A DNA stretch of 64,000 nucleotides from Loripinus fragilis (GCA_964019695.1 OZ026522.1:20215977-20279976); one strand, 5' to 3'; positions 1 through 9,771 are shown, numbered from the stretch's first letter. Numbers and translations: made by a program. Notes: generated by a model from the letters alone, not told the origin.

Positions 1-276
1 GGGTCTGCACTGTTAATCATATGAAACTTTTTGTTAATAGATTATTTATATAGTTCTAAACAATGAGTCAACTAAGTTAGTTGTCAGTCAGTGTTGAAAT
101 TATGTTTACATTTGTACTGGTTATGTGGGGGAAATAGTTTTCCTCTGAAAACACTGCTTTATTTAAGAATTGCTTTTGAATTGATAGTTGGTCCATTTTG
201 TGCAATCAGGAATGCTTGAAACTGAAAATTGGATTGTAGGACTGTTTCTGTTATCTGTCAAGATTGGTTAACAGTT
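1..276. other. No recognisable feature
   Basis: AT-rich sequence with no reading frame, hairpin or repeat that I can match elsewhere in the window. Confidence 0.5.
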
Positions 277-304
277 ACTGATTTGGCTGATTCGACATGG
301 GCAG

Positions 305-490
305 GGAGCGCAGTGGTAGAGTGCTTGATTCGAGACCAAGGGGCCGCAGATTCAAGCCTCACTGGCGTCACTGTGTTGTGTCTTTGAGCAAGACACATTA
401 ATCCTAGCTTAGTACTGGTTCAATCCAGGAAGACTCGTCCCTATATAAATGAAAGATTGTTGATGGGACTTTAAGAATCAAATCAACACA
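305..490 (+). mobile_element. SINE-1 copy (tRNA-derived) with 28-nt target-site duplication
   Basis: The 5' part is tRNA-like: it begins GGAGCGCAGTGG, has an A-box-like GTGGTAGAGTGC and a B-box-like GATTCAAGCCTC. It is followed by a body common to all SINE-1 copies (TTGAGCAAGACACATTAATC, then CAATCCAGGAAGAC) and an AATCAAATCAACACAA tail. It is flanked by a 28-nt direct repeat at 277-304 and 491-518 with three mismatches, read as the target-site duplication. Pol III-transcribed SINEs encode no protein and depend on a LINE; no partner LINE is visible in this window. Confidence 0.88.
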
Positions 491-548
491 ACTGATTCGG
501 CTGATTCAATATGGGCAGTTGTCAGTCACTGATTTGCCACTTTGTATG

Positions 549-642
549 TGCCCACCCAGGAAATGTGAGGTCAGGTTTACTGACAATCTTGACACAATCC
601 TAGCTGTTGATTGAGTCATTTGTTACCTCAAAGCAAAGAAAA
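549..642 (+). mobile_element. SINE-2 3' fragment
   Basis: Matches the 3' half of the SINE-2 copy at 12863-13111: ACCCAGGAAATGTG, then a short spacer, a GACC/GACA block, TAGCTGTTGA and an A-rich tail. It lies just downstream of the SINE-1 at 305-490, so that SINE may have landed in an older SINE-2 remnant. Confidence 0.55.
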
Positions 643-667
643 TACGCTTTGCATGCTGCCACAAATG

Positions 668-916
668 CATGGGTGAAAGTTTTCAGGATTATTCCTGAAT
701 TCAGGATTTTGAGGCTGACTTTCACTTTCCACAGAAAGTCAGCCTCAAAATGCTGAATTAGGGAGATTATAATAGCTTTTCTGATTTATTTTCAGTCTGT
801 CTTAAGACAATTGACCATTTAAACTTGAACTTGTGAATATTTAGTGGGCATACTGCAAGTTTAAAGATTGAGTTTCGAATGTTCAGGATTTTGAAAATTG
901 TGAACTTTCACCCATG
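668..916. mobile_element. HP8 hairpin MITE, copy 1
   Basis: It is bounded by inverted CATGGGTGAAAGTT / AACTTTCACCCATG. A second palindrome inside has arms GAGGCTGACTTTC (711-723) and GAAAGTCAGCCTC (734-746). Flanks CAAATG (662-667) and TAAATG (917-922) are a possible 6-bp target duplication. Copies 2 (9536-9771) and 3 (27126-27372) share the internal sequence. No coding capacity; non-autonomous. Confidence 0.8.
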
Positions 917-1046
917 TAAATGCAGTACCAAACATGATCTGTACAATGTTAGCTGTGCCATAAAATGGCAATGCAAGTGAAGCCCTGTCAATGAGAATAA
1001 TTTGAATCAATGGATTGGAAAAAATGAAAATAATCAGGCCTCGTGA

Positions 1047-1859
1047 TATTGATAAGAGTGCCTATTGGAAAACTATTTTCTTTATTTCTCATCCAAAACA
1101 TATGTTGTGGGTACTCAAAAGAACTGTCTCATTGAGACAGTTCTTTTGAGCGCCCAAAACACACGCCTACCAAACGGTCAGATGCTCAAACAAGGCCAAG
1201 TTTGGGAATAGTAAGTCGGTATGGGCCCATGTAACAGACTGAATGCGTTATCTTGACTATGGGATGCGAAAAACAACAAATCATGCTATTTAATTTTCTC
1301 ATCATTTTTTTTATCTGATGCTCAACCAGATTTTTCCGGGACTTTTCACCAAGATTTTTCGCATATTGCACAACCTCGATGAAAATAACCATCATAATTC
1401 AAGTTGCTGATCTCAGTCTTGATCAGGCCTGTATACATGTATAACACCTTCGAGCACATCATAAAATTGAACACACAGCCCAAAACAACACAAATTTCTA
1501 CACGTTTATATCTGCTTCTGGTACACCTTCCTCATGCAAAAAGGATATCTGACAAAAGGAGAAAATTCTCTGACCTATTTACACCATAAACGTAGGGACC
1601 CATAAGAGGTTGCATGACATTCCCCGATTTTTTATTCTCTTTGTAGGACAAGAAATATTAATAATAATATACAGAACATGCAACACTTGTTTACCTTTTT
1701 AACTCCTCAAAATCTCAACTGGTAGACACTCGAATTGTTTTTCTCGCTCAACCAGCGGTTGAGCATCTGACCGTTTGGTAGGAGTGAAAACACATGTTTA
1801 AATTGATGGGTAAGAAAATCATTACAATTTTACGCTCATAAAATTCCCATATCTGAATC
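1047..1859 (+). mobile_element. HP1 hairpin MITE, copy a, split by a nested element
   Basis: The HP1 left half runs to about 1163. It has TTTCTCATCCAAAACATATG and a perfect 17-bp hairpin (1114-1130 with 1134-1150, loop ATT). The right half resumes near 1787 with AAAACACATGTTTAAATTGA and GGGTAAGAAAATCATTACAA. The 1164-1786 segment interrupts it. The hairpin arms here read CTGTCTC/GAGACAG, unlike the commoner CCGTCTC/GAGACGG. Confidence 0.82.
1164..1786. mobile_element. Nested hAT-like non-autonomous DNA transposon
   Basis: Perfect 24-bp terminal inverted repeats begin CCTACCAAACGGTCAGATGC (1166-1189) and end at 1782 (1759-1782). Including a few outer bases, the ends read CACGCCTACC and CACTCCTACC, and flanking AAAACA(CA) is repeated on both sides. 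A 6-8 bp duplication and CA-type ends fit the hAT superfamily, but the assignment is tentative. The interior encodes no transposase. Its insertion post-dates the HP1 copy it splits. Confidence 0.75.
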
Positions 1860-1930
1860 TATGAATGATATTTCCTGCTGTGTCTGTGGTTTGGAAAAAT
1901 ATAAAAAAGTGTGTGGAAATGAAATTTACA

Positions 1931-2141
1931 GTAAATGTTCTAAAATTTCTAACGCTTTTCACTTTCTGTTCGCAAATGAAATGTCGGTTATAAGTGCTGG
2001 AATTCATAGAATGCTTGTCGGTATAGCAAAAGGGAAGATCTTGATCAGACTGCTTCTTTAGAAGCAGTCCAATCTGGGTTTGCCCTGTTAGTCTTGGCCT
2101 TTTTGGCAGTTAACTAGTGTTCAAAATTTAAGAACATTTAC
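1931..2141. mobile_element. HP17 hairpin MITE, copy 1
   Basis: The ends are inverted: GTAAATGTTCTAAAATTT at 1931 and its near-complement ending at 2141. The centre (about 2030-2085) is a degenerate form of the GATCAGACTGCTTC hairpin found in the PB families. A related element lies at 35985-36162. Confidence 0.6.
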
Positions 2142-2198
2142 CTTAGCTGCCTTCGAAGATGATTACAATGTTGGACTGCCTGGCATTGCTAAAAGCAG

Positions 2199-2812
2199 AA
2201 GTGTGGAAATACCATGCCCGACTGGCCCCATTTTATTCAGGACAATTATAAAAAATCCATTTACTTGTCCTGGGACAAGTATAAAAAAAGTTAATGCTAT
2301 TCTGTATTTCATATTTTGATTGATTATTATGAACTCACAATGTCATGTTGTATGGAAAACAGTGTGCATCCTGATCAGCTGGCTTCTTCAGAAGCCAGCT
2401 GATCTGGATCTACACTGTTTTCAATTGAGTTTATATCTGGTTTCATACTAACTTTTAAAGTTTATATATAGCATCAGCAAAGTAAGGACTAGGCTGAATT
2501 CTTTGTGCATTATCCATAGGTTTAGATAAACAAAAATTTTGAGTGTTAAATTGTAAATAATTTCTTACCCATCAGTTTTAACATATGTTTAGGGTGCTCA
2601 AAACAACCGTCTCATTGATGACGGTTCTTTGAGTACCCACAACATATGTTTTGGTTGAGAAATAAGAAAAAATAATTTTTTGTACACACTCTTAACTAAA
2701 GGCCTGGTTATTTGTTTTTGGGACAAGTTAAACTTTCAAAAGACAAGTACATTATGGCCATTTACTTGTCCCGGGGCAAGTATAAATTTTTGCTATTTCC
2801 ACACCCCTACTA
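2199..2812. mobile_element. TIR element AGTGTGGAAATA with internal hairpin and nested HP1
   Basis: The left end AGTGTGGAAATA and right end TATTTCCACACC are inverted. A near-palindrome at 2356-2422 carries the shared core (ACAGTGTGCATCCTGATCAG and its complement). Two similar blocks around TTACTTGTCC..GGGACAAGTA occur at about 2260 and 2760. The HP1 copy at 2521-2705 lies inside. Confidence 0.5.
2521..2705 (-). mobile_element. HP1 hairpin MITE, copy b
   Basis: A complete copy in reverse orientation, from TTTAGATAAACA to ACTCTTAACTAAAGG. The central hairpin is slightly damaged: CCGTCTC ATTGAT GACGG with one extra base, and one arm has CAAAACAACC instead of CAAAAGAACC. Confidence 0.82.
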
Positions 2813-2934
2813 AAAGAGTCTGTATTTGTTTAAATGTCACAAAAATTATTGTTATACATGTATATATACATTCTAAACAGTATCATTATTGGAAGATATT
2901 TTTATTGTGTTGTTTCATTGAATGTATTCATTTC

Positions 2935-3175
2935 AGGACGTTGTGTCCTGTTTTCATGATTCGATCACCTATTTTCATGATTTTATCTTGTTTTCATGAT
3001 TTGAACACCTGTTGTCATGGTGTAAACACCTGTTTTCATGATTTATTAATCTTTTTTCAGGATTTTATTTCCTGTTTTTAAGAGTTGATCACCTGTATTC
3101 ATGAGTTGATCACCAGTTTTCATGATTTGATCACCTGTATTCATGAGTTGATCACCTGTTTTCATGATTTGATAA
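2935..3175 (+). repeat. Minisatellite, about 21-24 bp unit
   Basis: About ten imperfect copies of CCTGTTTTCATGATTTGATC. The later units are the most regular and alternate GTATTCATGAGTTGATCACC with GTTTTCATGATTTGATCACC. Confidence 0.85.
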
Positions 3176-3360
3176 TAATTTGTGTTTTTATTTCATCAAA
3201 CATTACCCTTTTACCATTTTAACCCTAAAAATGCTGAAATGTAGGCATAGGAAATCAGTGTAGACACTGACCATATCAGGATATCTGCACTAACTGCTGT
3301 TATATCTACATTTGAGCAGTGGCATATATACTTGCCTTTATATAAGAAATAAGGCGTGTC

Positions 3361-3735
3361 TGAGCCTACCCTCAGGATTTTTTTTGCAATTATCGGAATG
3401 GGCCCTAGGGCCTAAAGTAGCGCGGTAAACCCCTAAATTGGGAATTTGCTATAGTGCACAATAATTTAGTCATTTTTAGTCATTAAAATAGGATAGCTAT
3501 TACACATACTATTGCCATTAAATTGAAGGAGAACAGCATATTGTAGCTTGTGTGTGTGTTGACTGAATGAAAATCCCAATCTTCAAAAAAAAGAAAGATT
3601 TTTTTTTTTAGATTGGGATTTTTTTTTTAAGTTGGGAAAAAAGTCACCTAAATTCCATTGGGAATTCTGCCCCTGAGAACGCGCTGAGAACACCCAAAAA
3701 AATCCCTGACCCTGTTTGCCGATGTGATAATAACA
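3361..3735 (+). mobile_element. HP16 repeat, copy 1
   Basis: Shares TTACACATACTATTGCCATT, GGAGAA and a GTGTG..TGAATGAAAAT segment with 40631-41030, followed by an A-run/T-run hairpin around 3583-3615. The right part reads GGGAATTCTGCCCCTGAGAA. No coding potential. Confidence 0.6.
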
Positions 3736-4656
3736 ATATCTCATGAGCTGGTTCATTTTTATCACACACCTCCTTTTCACTTAATGGACTTTTCGTATTG
3801 TTGGAAGAGTCCATTTGTTAGAGATAGATCAGGTAAATGAATTAAGATATTTCATACGCACCACATTTTATACGCACAGATGTTTTTAAAGAATTTTATT
3901 CATCTTATAATTTCCTTTTATACAAAGTTCATTTAGCATAGTGACGCCATTAATAATGTTCAAGTGTCCTTGGAAAATATGAAAACACTATGTTTTAACC
4001 CTTTCGGTGTCAGACATAATGTTCGACTGTACTTGCACGCTGCCAATTTGAATAGTGGTCCCCCCATTTTCAAAATTCGCATTTTGGCACAATTTGTGAG
4101 TAATGACTTTTCGAAATAACCCCCTTTCACACGCAAAACATCTTCATTTCAAAAGCCAAACTCATATTGAACACTCAAGTGCTGAAATGAACACTACATC
4201 AGCATGAGACTCGTTGCTATTGGCCAAAGTGTCATAAATTACCCCACCATCCAATGCAAATTCTTGTGAATTTTGAAATTGAGGGTATGTGTATGAGGCA
4301 AAGCCTCCCGGATACAATTTAATAAATTTTGCTTAGCTGTTTTCTTGTATCTTTTACTGATAGGCTGGTCTATTTCTAAATGCAAATGAAATTGATCTAG
4401 TGCTTACAGCTTTTCAGAAAATTGGTTAAACACATGTGGCCAGTTAGAACTTTTGACTAGTATATATGATTAACATTCATACCAAGTGCTGTTGACCACT
4501 TAATAGTTTAACAGTAGTTTAGTTGCAAACAATGCTGGCTTTTGTTGATCATTAGACTAATATAGTTCAAGTATGTTTTTTTTTTTTTTACTCTTTTTAA
4601 TTTATGACTGGAGAAACCAATTTTTTTACTGTGTATGTACGCAACTGATCAGTGTT
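3736..4656. other. No recognisable gene or repeat
   Basis: AT-rich. TTTTAACCCTTTCGGTGTCAG at about 3996-4016 resembles a PB-type terminus but no matching right end was found. Confidence 0.4.
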
Positions 4657-4660
4657 TTAA

Positions 4661-4894
4661 CCCTTTGTATACTAATGGATTTTTCATTCTTGTTTGATAC
4701 AGCAAACTTGGGATAGTTCATTGTACATATCTAGGGGTGTCAGGTTATAATTTTCAAAAAATATTGTATTCTTTTATCTGATGATCTTTTTCACCTTTAC
4801 AAACAGTGTAGACCCTGATGAAATGCAGCTGCATTTCATCTGGTTCTACACTTTTTGTAATAGTACCCTTTTAGGGGTGTCTCAAATACAAAGA
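4661..4894. mobile_element. PB-E MITE, copy 1 (TTAA-flanked)
   Basis: The left end TTAA-CCCTTTGTATACTAATGG and right end ATACAAAGAG-TTAT are inverted over about 14 bp. The core hairpin at 4801-4857 pairs AAACAGTGTAGACCCTGATG with its complement around an AAATGCAGCTGCATTT palindrome. The TTAA target and CCCTTT start suggest piggyBac-derived MITEs (inference). Confidence 0.7.
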
Positions 4895-4941
4895 GTTATG
4901 TGTTCAGCACTAAGACAGTAAAATAACCAAACATACTGCAT

Positions 4942-5016
4942 CCAAATTCACAAGATTCTTGGTAATCTCTGTAGCTGAGAAAACAACAACATTGCATTCG
5001 TGACCAAAGACAGGTA
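4942..5016 (+). repeat. Direct repeat, first copy (flank of POGO copy A)
   Basis: About 75 bp, containing ACAAGATTCTTGGTAATCTC and ending AAAGACAGGTA. It recurs nearly unchanged at 5226-5300. The two copies bracket POGO copy A, so a unit of flank plus element was duplicated or mispaired. Confidence 0.85.
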
Positions 5017-5217
5017 CAGTAAAACCTGTGTAAAATGACCACATAAAATACACAAAACAAATATCTTAGTGACAAATGGTAGCTCAATGAAGGTCAAAAG
5101 TATTGCAGAATGCTCCAAGGCATTCTGCAATACTTTTGACCAGCATTAAGTGATAATTGGTCTTGAAAAACAAATTTCTGCCTTTTTGAAAGTGGCCGTT
5201 TTACTCAGGTTTTACTG
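5017..5217. mobile_element. POGO-type TA-flanked palindromic MITE, copy A
   Basis: 201 bp, starting CAGTAAAACCTGTGTAAAAT and ending in the complement, with TA at 5015-5016 and 5218-5219. The centre is a palindrome (GTCAAAAGTATTGCAGAATG.. and complement, ending about 5144). CAGT-initial TIRs plus TA duplications fit Tc1/mariner-pogo elements. No transposase. Confidence 0.85.
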
Positions 5218-5225
5218 TACTGTAT

Positions 5226-5300
5226 ATAAATTTACAAGATTCTTGGTAATCTCTGTAGCTGAGAAAACAACAACATTGCATTTGTGGCCAAAGACAGGTA
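5226..5300 (+). repeat. Direct repeat, second copy
   Basis: Second copy of the 4942-5016 segment. Differences include ATTCGTGACC versus ATTTGTGGCC. Confidence 0.85.
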
Positions 5301-5328
5301 TTCTCCTGACATGGCTGATTGGATAATA

Positions 5329-5531
5329 CAGTAAAACCTGTCTAAAACGGCCACTCTCAAAAAGACCAAAATTGGGTTTCAAGACCAATTATCCCTTAAT
5401 GCAGGTCAAAAGTATTGCAGAATGTTCCAAGGGGAGCATTCTGCAATACTTTTGACCTTCATTAAGCTGCCATGTCATCAAGATTATTGTTTTGTCTATT
5501 TTTGAGTGGCTGTTTAAGACAGAGTTTACTG
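5329..5531. mobile_element. POGO-type MITE, copy B
   Basis: 203 bp, starting CAGTAAAACCTGTCTAAAAC, ending GAGTTTACTG, with TA at 5327-5328 and 5532-5533. Same central palindrome around TTGCAGAATG as copy A. Confidence 0.85.
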
Positions 5532-5534
5532 TAG

Positions 5535-5970
5535 TATGTTTTATTTAATGTAGTATTTATAGATGTTAACCCGTATTATGCTGGACAAATTTATGTTCTA
5601 CACTTCTCTCCATTTTTTTTATCCAACTAACATGTAGGATTCCATTTAATTTGTTGAAGCATGTTTGTGTACATGTATTTACAAGCACAGTGAAAAAAAG
5701 CATAAATTAAGGTTTAGCATGATAAAGGTAATTCATATTTTGTACATAGATAATTGCTAATTAAGCAAAGTATCTGATAAGACCATAGTTCAAAAAAATT
5801 AATGTTAAAATATTTTTTCTACTGATAGACTAGTCCATCAAGCTTTAGTTGGGATGGTCTATTATATATTTTGAGGAGTTATAGGTTGCAATCTTTAAAT
5901 TATTTAATTTCTGTTTCTGAAGATTGTTTTTATCCTTGCAAACAGTGCATGCTCAATATGAGGATAAAGC
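5535..5970. other. No recognisable feature
   Basis: AT-rich. An isolated TTAACCCGTATTATGCTGG near 5567 resembles a PB-type end, without a visible partner. Confidence 0.4.
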
Positions 5971-6102
5971 ATTCTTTTCCATGTATTAACGTTTGCCAAG
6001 CCCAAGTGTTATAATGTGTTGCAGCCCATACAGCAAAGCGATGAGGGCTGCAACACATTGTCACATGAGGGCCTTGCAAAGGTTAATATTGAAAAGAATG
6101 TT
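5971..6102. mobile_element. Short palindromic MITE
   Basis: CATTCTTTTC...TTTGCCAAG at the left is complemented by CCTTGCAAAGG...GAAAAGAATG at the right. The inner arms AATGTGTTGCAGCCC and GGGCTGCAACACATT pair perfectly. One copy only in this window. Confidence 0.55.
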
Positions 6103-6450
6103 ATGTCATCATTGTTATATTCCTTCCTTTCCAGGACACCGTAAAATGGGAATGAAGCCTGCAGCCAGTGATTGGTCAATGGTCAGCTGCATTGCGTCAC
6201 ATTAAATTTAGATGAAATGTACAACTGGCAGCAATTGAAACCCATCAAGTTTCTATAGTAAACACTTATTAGGTATATAACAATGTTTGTTAAACACCAT
6301 TTTACCTGTTTTCAGTAAAATAATGGTTCACTGTTGTGATTTGAGTTTTCATACTTTTTTGAATATTAATGTACATTTGGCATAAAGTTAAGTGATGTAT
6401 ATTTTCTTACCTGTGTAAGTAAACTAGTTTTTGTTGCTGAGCAACATAAA
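6103..6450. other. No recognisable feature
   Basis: Ordinary AT-rich sequence; no hairpin or repeat identified. Confidence 0.4.
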
Positions 6451-6454
6451 TGTA

Positions 6455-6659
6455 CAGTAAAACCTGTCTTAAGCCTCCACTCAAGAATAGACAAAACAAA
6501 GGACTTGAAGACGGATGGTAGCTTAATGAATGTCGAAAGAATTGCAGAATGCTCCCCTTGGAGCATTCTGCAATACTTAAGACCTGCATTAAGCAAAAAT
6601 CGGTCTTGAAAACCAATTTTTGGTCTTTTTTGAGTGGCCTTTTAAGATAGGTTTTACTG
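6455..6659. mobile_element. POGO-type MITE, copy C
   Basis: 205 bp, starting CAGTAAAACCTGTCTTAAGC and ending GGTTTTACTG, with TA on both sides (6453-6454 and 6660-6661). Same GCAGAATGCTCC hairpin core as copies A and B. Confidence 0.85.
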
Positions 6660-6705
6660 TATACAGGCGCTTTTATGCTTTTAATTCATTTTTTTTGTAA
6701 GTTTT

Positions 6706-6802
6706 CAACAAGGGGTCGCGAGTTCGATCCCGGCCCTGTCCCATTCTTATATGGATATTGATCATGAAATAATTTCTATGGTCATTCTCCTCCCTTCCCA
6801 TT
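6706..6802 (+). mobile_element. SINE-2 fragment with B box
   Basis: GGGTCGCGAGTTCGATCCCG resembles a tRNA T-arm/B box. It is followed by the SINE-2 body GATCATGAAATAATTTCTAT and GGTCATTCTCCTCCCTTC. The tRNA 5' half and the 3' end are missing. Confidence 0.7.
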
Positions 6803-6971
6803 AAATAATCAGTTTGTCTGTCTGTTTTTGCATCTGTGGTGTGTGTGATTCCAGTTTGTGTTATGCTGCTAATTTCATCAAAGGTTGCATTTTGTTGTTT
6901 TGTCTGTGGCTTTGTGGCGCCAGTGAGTTGATTAGTAATCATGTATATGTCACTGGTCCAGTTAAGCCCCA

Positions 6972-7110
6972 AAAAATAAATTGGATAAAATTGTTTTTTT
7001 ACCTAATCAATCAAATTAAACATGTGTTTTGGGTACTCAAAAGAACCATCTCATCGAGATGGTTCTTTTGAGTACCCACAACATATGTTTGGGTTAAGAA
7101 ATAAGAATAA
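6972..7110 (-). mobile_element. HP1 hairpin MITE, copy c
   Basis: A perfect 17-bp hairpin, 7036-7052 with 7056-7072 (loop ATC), has arms CCATCTC/GAGATGG. Both arms differ from the family norm at the paired position, so pairing is kept. Outer parts are CCTAATCAATCAAATTAAAC and AACATATGTTTGGGTTAAGA. Confidence 0.83.
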
Positions 7111-7254
7111 CTATTTACAGTTCTCAAGGGTTCTCATCTGGAGGCCCAACATTTGCTTAGCAATGTTTATCTCCAGATCGAGAGGTTAGGGTGGATACAC
7201 TTAGGATTAAACTGTTAGAAATCACTGTTATAGGATTAAGACTGATGGGCTGCA

Positions 7255-7900
7255 GGCCTTGAGTTAAAAGTGCGTAACAGAACAATAGTTTTCTTATTTT
7301 CTCAACCGAAATCTATCGTCGGTCGGGAGTCAAAAACTCGTATCTTTGATTTTTCAGGAGAGACAAAACACTGTATAACTTTTGCTAGGAGTGTCCTATA
7401 TTGCCTGAAAGTCAGACAGGATTATATTAAGTAACATTCAAATTAACTGTCATTGGTGATTTGAACGTCCAATAAAGATTTCACTGTCATTATGAAGAGT
7501 TTCACTTGAGTAACGTCATTTTGACCATTTTTTCGCGAAAAACCATCCAGTTACCACATTTTGAGCATCTTTTTCATGACAAAACCTTGTATCTCGGTAA
7601 AATGAGCACCAAAATAATGGAATTTTTCATAGATACGATATTTTGAAGCATGATTAATGCTTTTTAAGGGGGTTCTTGCGTTTGATATTCCCGCGTTGAC
7701 AAAAAGTCGTTTTGGTAAAAATCAGAGTTACAAGGTTTTGACTCCTGACCGAGGATATGTTTTGGGTACTCAAAAGAACCGTCTCCATAAGATGGTTCTT
7801 TTGAGCACCCAAAAGATATGCTTAAAATTATGGGTAAGAAAATATTAACAATTTTACGCTGAAATTCATTTGACTTTGACACTGGAGATCAATCAGGCCC
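7255..7900 (+). mobile_element. HP1 hairpin MITE, copy d, split by a nested TA element
   Basis: The left piece ends ATTTTCTCAACCGAAATC. The right piece restarts at 7756 with TATGTTTTGGGTACTCAAAA and continues to ACAATTTTACGCTG. The hairpin at about 7767-7806 has one decayed arm (CCGTCTC versus AAGATGG). Confidence 0.78.
7316..7755. mobile_element. Nested 440-bp TA-flanked TIR element
   Basis: The ends TCGTCGGTCGGGAGTCAAAA and, on the other strand, TCCTCGGTCAGGAGTCAAAA are inverted with two mismatches; similarity continues for about 15 bp. TA flanks at 7314-7315 and 7756-7757 restore an intact HP1 when joined. The TA duplication suggests Tc1/mariner or a relative. No transposase. Confidence 0.82.
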
Positions 7901-7918
7901 CAAGGTTATAAAACATTT

Positions 7919-8112
7919 TTCATGCTCAACTAAACTGAGCATGATATTTCAACTGTTCCTAAAAACTAAAACGCTGAAAAATAAAGAGTGTTCTTGCTTT
8001 CAAACTCTCTGATGTTTTTACATCATGCTTATAAATGTTAAAATGCCAATTTTTGTTGGTATTTTAACATTTATGAGCAGGATGAAGTCATGCTCAGTTG
8101 AGTTGAGCATGA
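7919..8112. mobile_element. HP14 hairpin MITE, copy 1
   Basis: The TIRs TTCATGCTCAACTAAACTGA and its complement (ending 8112) run about 25 bp, each a small palindrome in itself. An inner palindrome is ATAAATGTTAAAATGCCAA with its complement at about 8031-8073. Copy 2 is at 27491-27613. Confidence 0.78.
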
Positions 8113-8216
8113 AATATTTTTGGCCAGATCCCATCCCAAATCTATCTTAATTCTTGGTAAGCTTGCAGTTCCACCTCTGAGGGAAATGTTTAAAGGCGCA
8201 TAATGTGTTTATTGCC

Positions 8217-8545
8217 ATCCTCAATAGGATGGCAATTATAATTGACTAAGTTTGTAGCTTGTATGGTAGCACCAGCTACGTGGTGTAGCATTAGATAGCC
8301 CATTCTGTGAAAATTACCTGTATGTATTGTCCCATGGTGTCACAACACTAAAATGAAACACCAAACTCACCGCCATCTCCACATGTGGAGATAGTGATGA
8401 ACTGGATTTTTCATTTAATAAATCACTTCCGTGAAACAGCTTTCAAATGGCCTCTGTACGTTCAGTCAGTAGACTACAACCCACTTTAGTTAAGCGCTGA
8501 AAGATGGCAAGCTTTTTTGAAAAGCTTATACTTGTATGAGATATT
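8217..8545 (+). mobile_element. HP11 repeat, copy 1
   Basis: Shares GGATGGCAATTATAATTGA, TATGGTAGCACCA, GGTGTAGCAT, GTCACAACACT, a CCATCTCC/GGAGATRG hairpin and AAAGCTTATACTTG with 14910-15230. No TIRs were securely identified. Confidence 0.7.
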
Positions 8546-9125
8546 ATTGATCTAAGACAATGGCAAAAAGCAGTCAGTTAATGCCCCTGATAAACACAGG
8601 TAACTACCGAGGTGGAACAAATGATAAACCCGGTCCAACCATTTGAAATCCTCTGCCTTTATCATAGGGTCATAATGGTGATTAGGTGATAAATAAGTGT
8701 AATTATTTTGACAGCTGTGCCAATTAAGAGATGCTGATAAGCATTAACTGAGCAAAAACATTGAAAAGATTATAAAATAAGATGTTTTAAATTGATTTGG
8801 AATATTCTGAGTCATATTTCAAGAAAAAATGTTTTCCAATATTTGCAATAAAAGCAGGGATAAAAACCGAGGAGACCCAACTATTTGGACCTAGTTGTTC
8901 TGAGAGAGTAGTCAAGGGAGAAAACTGACTGCTGTCTCCCATTCAACTAAAGTTTCAGATATATATGTTACTGTAAATAGAGATAATTATTGTATTATAT
9001 TGAAATTATGTCAAATGTCATTTTATGTGCCATTCATTGAAATATATCTATCTATCCTATCAAGTTGTTTTACTTCACTTATCATTTTTATAAATGCTTT
9101 CCTTCCTAATTTTTAGCTCACATGA
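8546..9125. other. No recognisable feature
   Basis: AT-rich, no long frame, no match to other segments of the window. Confidence 0.4.
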
Positions 9126-9128
9126 GCC

Positions 9129-9378
9129 CAGTGGCGGATCCAGGGTGGGGTCAGGGGGTTTGGCGGCTATTTTAAGATCATGACCTTTTTTTGGGGGGTC
9201 AACATCGAAAAAATTCAAGAAAAATTTAAGTAATTTATAAAAAAATTTAATACTTTCGAAAATATTATGGAAAATGGAGCATTGGCTCCAAAAGAGCAAA
9301 AGCTCCATTTCCATTATATTTTCAAATATATGATATTTCAAAGGCATCAATTAAAAGGCATTTTTATGGAGTAATGGG
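9129..9378. mobile_element. PB-B MITE copy 1 joined to a GGCGGATCC-type end
   Basis: From about 9166 it matches the PB-B copies at 19067 and 31784 (AAGATCATGAC, ATTCAAGAAAAATTTAAGTA, a GAAAATATTATGGAAAATGG hairpin, ATGATATTTCAAAG). It ends ...GGAGTAATGGG-TTAA. The left end is instead CAGTGGCGGATCCAGGGTGG, a hAT-like terminus, so the left PB-B end was replaced or overwritten. Confidence 0.65.
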
Positions 9379-9535
9379 TTAACTGACATCTCATCATAAA
9401 CCTTTTGCCCACATTTAAAAAAAAATTAACAAATCTAGTTTTCAAATGGTGATGGGACCAATAAATGGATCGAGATCTTTTCCAACTTTATTAGTCCCTG
9501 TGCAGGATTAGTCAAGTTTAGAAATAAGAAAGTAA

Positions 9536-9771
9536 CATGGGTGCAAGTTTTCAGGAATATTCCTGAATTCAGGATTTTGAGGATGACTTTCCACAGAAAG
9601 TCATCCTCAAAATGCTGAATTACGGAGATTATATTAGCTTCTCTGATTTATTTTCAGTCTGTCTAAGGACAACTGACCATTTAATCTTGAAATTGTGGAT
9701 ATTTAGTGGGCATACTGCAAGTTTGAAGATTGAAAGTTCAGGATTTTGGAAATTTTGAACTTTCACCCATG
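9536..9771. mobile_element. HP8 hairpin MITE, copy 2
   Basis: CATGGGTGCAAG...CTTTCACCCATG with AAGTAA repeated at 9530-9535 and 9772-9777, a clean 6-bp target duplication. The inner hairpin arms GAGGATGACTTTC and GAAAGTCATCCTC differ from copy 1 at a paired position (A:T here, C:G there). Confidence 0.85.

Noticed and set aside
2680..3081. 133-codon forward frame
   Set aside because: It runs through an HP1 end and a 21-24 bp minisatellite; the composition is not protein-like and it has no recognisable motif.
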